Assembly: GCF_026151205.1 (NCBI RefSeq)
Contig: NC_087078.1
Location: forward strand, 14,711,118 to 14,775,117
DNA from: Bolinopsis microptera
Taxonomy: Eukaryota; Ctenophora; Tentaculata; Lobata; Bolinopsidae
Reading direction: 5' to 3'
DNA: 64,000 nt
Each line of letters starts with the position of its first letter. Position 1 is the first letter of the stretch. Below, piece by piece: positions 38,480-49,400 of the stretch. Made by a program: the position numbers and the translations under genes. The notes beneath the pieces are model-generated. The model saw nothing but the letters and a program-made list of their open reading frames with translations, ran no database searches and had not been told where the DNA came from.

Positions 38480-39017
38480 CGTGCACGCGATCTAATTAGG
38501 ACCCAACTTACATTTTTTCAAATTTGTTACTGAAATATTGGTTCCTAAACTTTCGTCTCGCTTTTTATTGGACGGATGTTACTTGTCTAAATTTCTTCGA
38601 AGTAGATGCTCTCCAGCTCCAAAACAGACCCCACTTCCGTGTAGAAAAGCAAAGTAAAGTTAAAAAATAATGAAAGCAATTGTTTGGTATCATTGTATAA
38701 ATCTAGCAATGCTGATCTCAGAAACACCCCTATACGTCTACTTGCATGCACTTTAAAACATGTCTAACATCTTCGAAAAATTAAAGTAAAAGATTTTTTC
38801 TTGCACAATTTACCAAAACTTTTCAAAACAATTTTAAAAGAGAGAAAGTTGAATCAAATAGGATATGCATTTTTACAATTGCGTATCTTACTTGATCTAC
38901 TGATCAGTAAATATTTTATCTGATATTTCATCTTAAATAATTATAGTAATTATATTGCACCCACAAGTCACGAGGAGGTCATCTAGATTCTAACATGCAG
39001 TCATCTTTCTGTTTTAG
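38480..39017. other. Upstream region of the GTSF1-like gene
   Basis: AT-rich. The ATG of the next gene lies 2 bp after an acceptor-like GTTTTAG, so an upstream non-coding exon and promoter may lie here. None could be pinpointed. Confidence 0.4.
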
Positions 39018-39019
39018 CT

Positions 39020-40367
39020 ATGTCGCACGCTGTTGTCAATCCAGACCGAGAGCAACTAGAGACTTGTCCCTATGATTCCTCCCATAGGGTCTCTCAGATG
39101 AGGTTACCGTATCATCTTATCAAGTGCCGAAAGAACCACAAAGACAAAGAGTTTTCTCAGTGCCCATACGACGCAAAGCATGTCATATTGAAGGCCCAAT
39201 TTCAAGAACATCTACAGAATTGTGACAAGAAGGCCATAATTGAGCCTCAGCTGGTGATGGTTGAACGGAACTTTGGACTTCACCTCCCACCCTCGCAGGC
39301 CGTCGAGATCGAGGCTACTCTATCAAATGAGTGGGATTTAGAAATGCCTTCTACAGCATTCCCCATCAACTCATCTCCAGAGAACGGAGAAAGGGTGGAG
39401 GAGCATCAGGTGGTCAATTCTTTCTCGTCCAGTTCCAATACATGGTCTGCCATGGCACAAGGGACTGGAGGTGGGAAGGGTGGTTATAATACTGGGGTTT
39501 CTTATGATGGATACAGCAAAACTGTACCTGCCAGGTATGAGTCGATTGATCACCAGGATCAGTTGGAATATTCTCAACCAGTCCTACCAAGGAAGCCTCA
39601 TTCCAGTAAAAAGAAAAATAATGGAAGGCCTGAAAGAGCTGAACCTCTAAGTTCGTCACTTCTTGTTACCTCTGCAGCTGGGAAAGCACTTCGAAAACCA
39701 TCTTCAAGCTCAAGTAAGTCTGCTTCAATCAACTCAACTGAATCGAACAAAACACCAAGATCTTACGGACGTGGTCGAGCTGCTACCATGCAGGCACAAG
39801 AAGGTTACCATGTCACTAACCAGAACACAGGACCAGGAAGCTATGTTGTCCAGTCCCCGCCGGAACATATAGACAGAAACAATAGTCAGCCAGATTCTTC
39901 ATTTGGTAGAGGAAGAGGTGCGAGCTATTTGAATGCTGATCAACCAACTTTAAGAAAACCTGGAATGAGTGAGAAGGGGACCAAGGAAGATCTGGAAAAG
40001 GAGAGATTGAAGCTGATAAAACAGATTAGGGAGGCTAAGTTGTTGGAGGAGAGATTAGCGAAGGGAGAACTTTTGGAGGAAAATCAGGTTTGTAGCATTG
40101 CAATTATAATTTTAAGTTACCAATTTTTTCTTTCTAATAGTTCTCAAACATCGATCTTTTATCTTTCTTTGATCATTTCGAAAAAGTCGAATTTAGGTGC
40201 ATTGCCAAAATTATGTGCTACCTTCATGTTATTGAAGCAATCTTTGATTTGTTTGACAAGCTGTTTAACAATCGTTGGTACTGTTTCAGGTGTCCAAGCT
40301 AGCCAAGTTAGCATTAATGCAAAATGAGCTGAACGAAATCTGTAAGCAACTACAAAATAATATCTGA
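39020..40367 (+). CDS. GTSF1-like protein with two CHHC zinc fingers
   Basis: Two exons, 39020-40087 and 40290-40367, make a 381-residue protein. Tandem U11-48K-like CHHC fingers are at C16/H22/H32/C36 and C48/H54/H64/C68, each opening C-P-Y-D. This tandem arrangement is the hallmark of GTSF1 (gametocyte-specific factor; Asterix in flies), a partner of PIWI proteins in piRNA-guided transposon silencing and an RNA binder. Vertebrate GTSF1 is about 167 aa. Here a long Ser-rich disordered region with G-R-G-R motifs (about 250 and 297) is added, and a C-terminal coiled coil (about 320-378) is split by the intron. Reading through the intron would replace the last 25 residues. The family call is firm; orthology and a germline role are inference. 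Confidence 0.9.
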
Positions 40368-40633
40368 AAAGAAAGATCTAGTGCAGTGTTCAAACTTTAG
40401 GGGTACATTTAGTTTAAAGTACTTTGAAACACAAATTACTGATTGATCTAAACTAAACTCTATACTTGAACGATTTTAAAAATTTATTATTTATCAAAAT
40501 TTGTAAAATTATTTGATTAAAAAAAGTACTCTAAAAGTGGATTTTTATATAATCACATCAGCTTTGATTGTAAAAGCTTTTTATTACTGCCATTCATTTA
40601 TTCAGTAGTGATCCATTTTAGATTCAAAATATT

Positions 40634-40639
40634 AATAAA
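40634..40639 (+). promoter_or_regulatory. Candidate polyadenylation signal of the GTSF1-like gene
   Basis: AATAAA about 270 bp after the stop, just before the transposon relic begins at about 40680. Confidence 0.4.
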
Positions 40640-40679
40640 TCTGCTGAGATTAAAATAATTGCTGTTAGATTTGTGTTAA

Positions 40680-42339
40680 TCGATATACGGCCCCCAGAAT
40701 ATAGGTGGCCCCCAAAATATAGGTCATGTTAGTGGATACAGTTCTAACCAAGATAAGCGATACTAATGGGATCTGTTACTGCTATGTTGGAGTAAAACAT
40801 GTAACTAATGTTTCTGGATAAAAATTTTGGACCTACATGAGGTATTTTGGTATATTTGGTCATGACAGCGAAAGATTTAAACGATGTTGTCATTTTCTAG
40901 AGGGGTAAATATGGCGAAAAATTGTCATGACAAAAATCTGTCCAACACATGCCATTAAGACTACTGGTATGAGTATAAGTATTATTTTAAGCTATCTTTT
41001 CATCGAGACATCTGCAAACTGACAATTTGGAAAAAAGTTATGGCCACCACAATTTTACGGGCCCCCAGAATATAGGTCTATACGACCCCCAGAATATAGG
41101 TTGGTCAAAAACCCTGAACATGCCCAAAACCATGCTTTGGGATGCTCTACTTGTAGCTACTAGTCTCCTGAACCCACATATCAAGTTTTATCAAAATTGG
41201 ATAAAAATTGGCCGAGTTATGGGATAAAAACAAAAACCATATGCCCATATTTGGGCATACGCACCAAATTTGATCGATTTTGGTCCATAAATTGGTCAAA
41301 TATCAATATTTTTGAATGAAACCAACTTTATATGGAAGGTAAGCATATATTACACATTCTCTATGATTATCAGCTCAATATCTACCTAACTGTGGATTCT
41401 GTGTTCAAATAATCGCTAAAAATGAACAAAATCGCCCATATCTCAAACTGACTTCGCTCAAAACAATAGAACTCAATAGGGTTTCAATATTTTCACATGA
41501 AATTTTCAGAATCAACGTAGAATTGTCTCATGACCTTAAGTTTTGGGACAGAATTTTGAGTTAGGCCTTTAAAAAAATTTGGCGGCCAAAAATGTCTGAT
41601 TTACAGTCATTGAGGTGCACATTGTATTGATACAGATAAAAACAGCCCCCCTCAATCATATCTAGGGACACTCCTTCAATCTTATTTAAGTATTTAGTTA
41701 AGATCCCTACTAAATGAGTGCATGAAAGCTTTTTAACTAGTAAAATTAAAGATTTTACTCATTACGGGTATATGGCCCCCAGAATATAGGTTTTAAAAAA
41801 AAAATAGCGACCAAGATTCTGCATTTTCTCTGTCACCCTGAGCATTAAGGAATGTGGGGTAGTGATGAGAAACAGTTTTAAAGAACATATGCTGAAGAGA
41901 TGGCATCATCAAAATGTATGAAGGTGGAGTATTTGAGGACGATTTTTGCATACCTATATTCTGGGGGCCGTAGTTTTTGATTTTTTGCTATTAAGTATAC
42001 TCTAAACCATTTCAATTTAGTATCTGGAGCCATTGGCATCATCAATACAGTCTCAGCAACATATTCTGACTGCATATAACTGTCTGTGACAATTTTAGAA
42101 CAACTTAGGAACAGATGTTTGGACCTATATTCTGGGGGCCCTGTTAAAAAATGGTATTTTTACAGGTGAAAAAAAAATACACTTAAAAACCTAATAATTA
42201 TTTTCAACTACCCAAGAAACATTTAAAGGGTTATTATGTACATATTTACAGCCCTAAACATGCTTAGAAGTAGTTTTAACACCTGTTTCTAAGTGCTCAA
42301 AAAACGACCTATATTCTGGGGGCCATATACCCGTAATGA
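40680..42339. mobile_element. DNA transposon relic with inward-facing GGCCCCCAGAATATAGGT motifs
   Basis: The 18 bp motif (or a one-base variant) occurs forward near 40689, 40708, 41062, 41084 and 41774, and reversed near 41950, 42120 and 42307. So forward copies are in the left part and reverse copies in the right. An inner 33 bp perfect inverted repeat bounds 41759-42339. No transposase frame is visible. The target duplication is unclear. Confidence 0.7.
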
Positions 42340-42506
42340 CGTGAAAAAGTTGTTCCGAAATAAGACTCCACTTTGGGGTCATACATCCGGATCCCGATAG
42401 CACTGTCGTGGTTCTATTATATGGAATGGTAATCTGATCCGGTTTTCGATATTTTTTGTGCAGTTTTCCAGACATCATTTGTATTTTGATTCAATATCTT
42501 AAGGAG

Positions 42507-42531
42507 GCCGGGGGGGGGGGGGGCCGGGGGG

Positions 42532-42584
<53 letters not shown>

Positions 42585-42615
42585 GGGGGGGCGGGGGGGG
42601 GGGGGGGCCGGGGGT
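42507..42615. repeat. Poly-G tract of about 110 bp
   Basis: Almost uninterrupted G with a few CC steps (GGCCGGGG). The length is doubtful in any assembly. Glycine-rich or proline-rich open frames through it are artefacts. Confidence 0.85.
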
Positions 42616-43413
42616 CTTTATCAAAATTATCTCGAAATCGATTCTATAGTTGTTTCTGATAGAGGGAGTGATATCTATCAGCTGCTTTTGGTCCCATGGA
42701 AAAATATTGTTCCTAGAGCCAAAATTATCGCCGGTCAAAGGTCAGCGCTTATGTGTAATTGTATTGCGGGAGCAATTTTCAATCGCGCTTTCTGAAAATC
42801 GGGTCTAAAAATCTATCTTCTCCTACATTTTTGAGCGATCACCCTCAAACTTTCAGGATATGTTCTAGGGATCATTTATAAGATTTGACTTAAGTCGAAT
42901 TTTGAGATAGGCCTCTTACAATTTTTTATTCGATTTTGAAAATCTTGTATCTCAAAAAATCGTCAAAAAACGGCCCCCTTAAAAGTTATAGAGATAGTGA
43001 CATTACATTTTTTGTTTAAATTGTGAGTACAACTTTATCTTTAAATTGATATTTAATGTATTTAATAAAATGTTTAAACCTTAATTGTTAATGGTAATTT
43101 TTTATAAATTTGAGATCCTTTTGTTTTGCCACAATATCAACTTCTATTATAAAATCAAGTTGATTTAATTGATAAAATTTAAAGAGTTTAGGACTGAATA
43201 TGCAATAAATTTACATAATCTTATTTTAACGATAAAAATAGAATCAATTCTAAAAATACTTGTGTTATTTCACATGCATGTTATAGAGCACGATTTGTAT
43301 TTCTATTCTAATCCATCAATAAATGATTTGCAGCATATTTTGTAATAATAAAACTTACATTTCTTCATTATAGCATCATGAATGTAACAGCACAATGAGT
43401 TAGATCACGTGTA
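42616..43413. other. Intergenic AT-rich DNA
   Basis: No gene or repeat was recognised. It contains the presumed 5' flank of the MIF4G gene that starts at 43414. Confidence 0.4.
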
Positions 43414-46400
43414 ATGAGCTGTCACGTGCCCGATCTGCTATCTGACGATGACATAGACTCCAGCAGTGCTTCAGAGGACTCCTACTCTGACTCCGGCTCT
43501 AGTGATGACAATGACTGGCCAGTTGGACTCAGAGATGTTGTCGGGGTGAGACCTACTTCTAAAGACTATGATAAGGTATATTTTTAAAGCACTGTATGAT
43601 TTTGTTAGTGAGTTATCAGACTTATCTCGCTTAACGTACCAAACCTCAAGCAATTGTAAATCAGTTTCCCAATATAATATGACACCATACATTGCATTAG
43701 GTGGCTAAATATTAGTGGATTTACCCAACTTGTACAAAAGATTGTTTTGTCAATGTCTGCAATTTATCGTAACTAAACAATGCTCCCTCCCCAGAACGGA
43801 ATGTTCAAGACAACAAGCGACTACTTCACCACATCAGACGAGGACATGCGGGAAGTGATGAGTGTGACAGAAACAGAGCCCCTGTCTGGAGACTACATCA
43901 GTAACGGGCATCTTTTTGAGAAGGAGGCTAACAAAGAGAATATCGGAGCTGCTGCTGCTAAGAATGGGGGTGGTACGTTTTTTAGATTTTTATAATAGCC
44001 ACTGAAATTGTTGATATCTTTCAGAGTCTTGATGCTGGAATTAATGGTGTTTTGAACTATAAACATTTCCCCACCTTCATCGTTATCCTTAAGTCGTATT
44101 TTTGTTCTTTTTATTGCCATACGCGTACGGTAATTTATTTATTTATAAGGCATCATGTAGCCGGTGGGCCCGACATGATACGACACATCTCGACACGTCG
44201 GGGTTTTGTCGGGGTTTGTCAGGGTTTGTCGGGATATGTCTGGGTTTGTCGGGGTCTGTCGGGGTTTGTCAGGGTTTGTCGGGATAGTCGGGGTCTGTCG
44301 GGGTTTGTCAGGGTCTGTCAGGGTTTGTCGGGGTTTGTCGGGGTTTGTCAGGGTTTGTCGGGATATGTCGGGGTTTGTCAGGGTTTGTCAGGGTTTGTCG
44401 GGGTTTGTCGGGGTCTGTCGGGGTTTGTCGGGGTCTGTCGGGGTTTGTCAGGGTTTGTCGGGATATGTCAGGGTTTGTCAGGGTTTGTCAGGATATGTCG
44501 GGGTTTGTCGGGGTCTGTCAGGGTTTGTCGGGATATGTCAGGGTTTGTCAGGGTTTGTCAGGATATGTCGGGGTTTGTCGGGGTCTGTCGGGGTTTGTCA
44601 GGGTTTGTCGGGATATGTCAGGGTTTGTCAGGGTTTGTCAGGATATGTCGGGGTTTGTCAGGGTTTGTCGGGGTTTGTCGGGGTTTGTCAGGGTTTGTCG
44701 GGATATGTCGGGGTTTGTCAGGGTTTGTCGGGGTTTGTCGGGGTCTGTCGGGGTTTGTCGGGGTCTGTCGGGGTTTGTCGGGGTCTGTCGGGGTTTGTTG
44801 AAGGATATGTCGGGGTTTGTCGGGGTTTGTCGAGCCTGGAGGCTACATGATGCCTTTTATAGAGGTTCCAAGAAGAATTTTGAAAGCGTCACGGCTGTCC
44901 ACTGTCCAGCATGGTAATTGTCCGTTAATAAACACATAACAACGCCGCATAACCGCGGCCATTTCCTTACCCCAATCGAATGCTTTTAAATAATACATTG
45001 TAAACAGTAAACACTTACACAATGAAAATCTTGATCTACGGCGAACCTCCTTTTCCGAAACTTCGTGGTAAATCGGGTTTTATTGAACAATTATATCCAA
45101 CTACTGCCAAATACTATTTAAAACACTTTGCCCCAGCCAAGAAGCCAGCACCCTCACCCCCTACACAGTCTACTCGCAAGAAACCCCTAGTGATGGATGT
45201 TCCTCCTTACAACAGGGACCCGGCAACCCAGGCTCGCAATATCAGGAACTTTTACAGGACGCTTCTGGAAAATTATACTGATTACACTTTGGTTGACGTA
45301 TCCGATAAGGTTTGTTATATTGAACAAATTCACTTTAGTTTCAAGAGCAATATTCATGTCAATAATAATTATTATATCAATTATATAAAATGTTTGTTTA
45401 TAATTTTAATTATTCGATATATTTTAATGGTATGATAAATTACATGATAAAGACACGTAGTACGTACTAAACAATTATTTATAAAATTCTCCATATTGCA
45501 CGAGTTTCAAGCTGTGCAGAGTACAGGCTATACACGTTATGTAACTGCTTCTTATTTGTACATGATCTGATGATCTGGCACTTGGCAGTCTACTGTACAA
45601 ATAGGATCACGACAACTAACTATTTCTTTTGGCAGTTGTTTAAGGGGGCATACACCAAAACAGTGGTTTGTGCCGTCCAGACCAAATGACCTCATAGGCA
45701 GTTCAGTGACCTTCTAGCGCACCGTTTCCACACCAAAAAAAATTATTTTGAGAATACCCATTTTTGTAATCGAGCATTTCCTGGTTGAGAGTGCAATTTT
45801 CGGAAAAAATTATTTTGCGGTTGAGACGCTATAAGTTAATCATTTCTTGCGGTATCGGGTTGAAATTTTGCTCGCCGTTTATTCACATCTATTTCAAGGT
45901 GTGTGTAAAATCTTGATATCGTATCTAAAAAGGCTGGTGTGTTATGAATTTTTAAAGTCAAAAAGCTAAAATTGTCCTTTTCAGGCTTATTTTAACAAAA
46001 AGACAGTCAGGGAAGATCGGATTGATTTGATGCTTGACATCAAATTGTTCTCTGAATTCTGGCGCAGTTTTTGATGCCCTCAAAAATGCTTTTACTCATT
46101 CAGCTTCAGATCTATTGGACCTCAAAGCCAAACAACAAATTTATAGTTTTTCAGTTTCAGTCCTTTTATCTATTTCGATTTAATAATTCCTGATTACTAA
46201 AATCTGCCAAGATTTACTGAACTCCAACTACAAATATATAAGTGATTTTAGTATTCTTGAAAACATAAATTCACGAAGTGTTTTTAAAAAGCATTTTTCT
46301 CCACGTTTCATGCAATTTGATAACTTTTGGCGAAAAAAATTTCGAAAATTCGAAAATTTTTTTCAAGTCTCGAAAAAAAAATGTAAGTGAAAAATTTTCG

Positions 46401-49400
46401 AAGTTTTTCTAAAAACTACTTTTCTCCGTGTTTTAAGCTATTCCAATCATTTTGAGCCAATAAAAATTTTTTTAATTTTTGCTAATTAGCTAATTGATAA
46501 TTATCCAATTAATTGATTATCTGAGGAAAAAATTGTATCGACAAAAGTTTTTCTTCTTGATAATATGAACACCCTCGTTTAATCTGCAACTTTCTACGAT
46601 GTTCACAACTAAAGATATTTGACAAACAAGAAAGGTGGTAAAAAGTGGTAAAGTGGCAAAAAGTGGCCTTAAGACACGTGGAAAAGTTTGGAAAAGTTGG
46701 TCTGCCATAAAGGACACCTATTAGGACTCAAAAACGTCAAAAATCCTTTGTAAGCTTTGTGTGTCGGCAAATCGATTTTTTCAGACGGATTTCCCTGTAG
46801 TACAGTCAAATCCGTCTTTTTGTCGGACAAAATTCGCAACAAAGCGATTTTAACGGGATATGGTCGGGACAGGTCCCAGGAATCATTCCAGAGAGTTCCC
46901 AAAATCCTCGACTTCAGGAAAATCCACAATTACCACTTTTTTACCACCTTTTTACCACTTTGGTTTTCTGTAAATAAGTCACGTTCTGAATATCCTAGAA
47001 GACTCTAGTTTAAAGCATTGTGTTAAGAAAACAAAGAAGAACAACTTTTTCTTCAACAACTTTTTCAAAAATAAATTATTTAATTAATTAATTAAATAAT
47101 TAATAAATTTTCAAATATTTCAAAAATATATTTTCATAAAAAATGTTCACGATTACATTCCACGTATAATGAACTAATTTTTATAAAAATTTTCACTTTC
47201 AATATTTTGGACTTGTAAAATTTTCGTAATTTGTAAAGAAAAACCACTATTTACCACTTTTTACCACATCGAATCTCCGCTAATAAAACGACTTCTGAAT
47301 TTCGTAGAAGGTTCTAGATTGAACCAATGTGTTCAAAATATAAAAGAGAACAACTTTTTATCTGACAACCTTTGGATTAGATAATTAATTAATTAGTTAA
47401 TTCGATTATTAAACAAATATTCAAAAATTATAAAAATTATTTTTGATCAAAATATTTTAAAATTACGTATCACGAATAATTAACAAATTTTCATTAAATT
47501 AATCGGGAAATCGAAGTAGTACTTTATATAACCATATATACTAGATAAGAGTCTAACTTATGAGTCCTCAGCTGGCACATAGGTGCAATTGTTCTGACAT
47601 TTGAGGTTGATCCACAATGTATTCCTGCTTTTCTGCATGAACAAGCATTGCCACAACCTGACTTTAAACAGTTGCAACTGATTTTTTGAATGAGCTTTTT
47701 CGGAGCTGTACTCATAAGAGTGGTCACTGGTACATGTGTCCCATTGTTCATCTTCCATCCCCAACTTATTGGATCTAGGTCATTCTTATCCCACGCCTGC
47801 AGCTGATGGTAAACACGATAAGAATGTTGTTCAGCTGCCCCAGATGTTGGCGGGAGCTGTTAAAGATTGCGACTTCTGTTCAAGAACTGAAAGTCTATCT
47901 TCATCTAGTGATCTCGATTTTGATGAAATCGGCTGCAGCATCAAAAGTTCTTCGACATGCTTTATGGTAGCTGGTGTAGAATTTGCCGAATAAAAAGCAT
48001 CTATTACACTTTCATCGATGGATGCGATCGTTCTGAAGAGCCGATCCTTACCAACTCCGTGGATCCGACTGGTGGTGTCTGATCCAGTGAAAGCGTGGCA
48101 TGCAGCAGTATCATGTTTACGTACCTCCTACCAGTCGCACTTCGAATTTTCTCAATGTCATAGATGTAGCTTTTGGTGGTGAAAAACAGTTGGTGGTCAA
48201 ATGCAAAGTGTTTTGTCATGTGCAGTAAAATGACAAGCAAATCAGTATCATCACAAATTACAGAAACATCAACTTGATTAGACCACTCAACTGCCTCTCT
48301 GCAAATCAAAACATCTGCAAAACGATGTGCGAAACGGATTGAAAATGACGAAGTTATCAAGCAATTTGTTTATCTCGTTAGCGAAATTGATTGGGTTATC
48401 AATGATTACCTAATCGCTTATCACGTGACAGGGTGCTAGGATACCGTAATTGGGCTTTCTGCACGATTTCTGTGCCACGCTTTCACTGGATCAGACACCA
48501 CCAGTCGGATCCACGGAGTAGGTATGGATCGGCTATTCAGAACGATTCCGATAGTGGGAATCTAGTGCACTAAGCTACGGAGAAAGTCACGTGAAATTTT
48601 TGGGCGAGCGAATTAGTAACTTAATAAGAGCCTAACGTATGTGTACTATACCACCTCCCCCCTCCCCCGCACAATAACTTAGCATGTCTGTAATCCGGTT
48701 TGAGGATTTATCATTTGGTGCGATCTCTACGTTACAGTATGGACATTTGTTTAAACTGTGTTCGTGGACTAAAGATGGTCCTGACTCTGTTACAACGGAC
48801 TCCTCTTCATTGGCCGATATAATAGTTAATAGCACTATGTTTACAGTATGCACTGAAGGGGTATCCTAGGAAGTTTCTTGAACTTTTAACAGGTACCCCT
48901 CCTCATTTAACCCTCAATTAAGTTTCCTATCATTCGGTTGAGTCGACTGTTGAGATCGCATAGATCCAATGCAATGGATCCTTAGCTACTCCCTAGACTA
49001 GGTGACACTGGGATTCGAACCCTGAACCTTCTGCGCAGAAGGCGGATGCTCTAACCGCTAGGCTAGATATGAAGGCATCATGTAGCCGGTGGGCCCGACA
49101 TGATACGACATATCTTGACACGTCGGGGTTTGTCGGGATTTGTCAGGGTTTGTCGGGGTTTGTCGGGGTTTGTCGGGGTTTGTCAGGGTTTGACGGGGTT
49201 TGACGGGGTTTCCGGTTTGTCGAGCCTGGAGGCTTTTTTTTTTTTTTTTTTTTTTTTTTTGAGTCTCCCAACAAAAAGCCGAGACGGAGTCATCAAGCTT
49301 TACGTGGAAAAACACTATACAAGAAGGCCCGAGGCAAAACCCCTCGACAAACCCCGACAAACCCCGTTTGTCGGGGTTTGTCGGGATATGTCGGGGTTTC

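Noticed and set aside
42456..42738. Glycine-rich (+) and proline-rich (-) frames
   Set aside because: They come from the poly-G tract, a low-complexity stretch.
44052..44917. Three overlapping 190-249 codon frames rich in G-L-S-G-F-V
   Set aside because: They are translations of the GTTTGTCGGG array within the MITE, open in all three frames.
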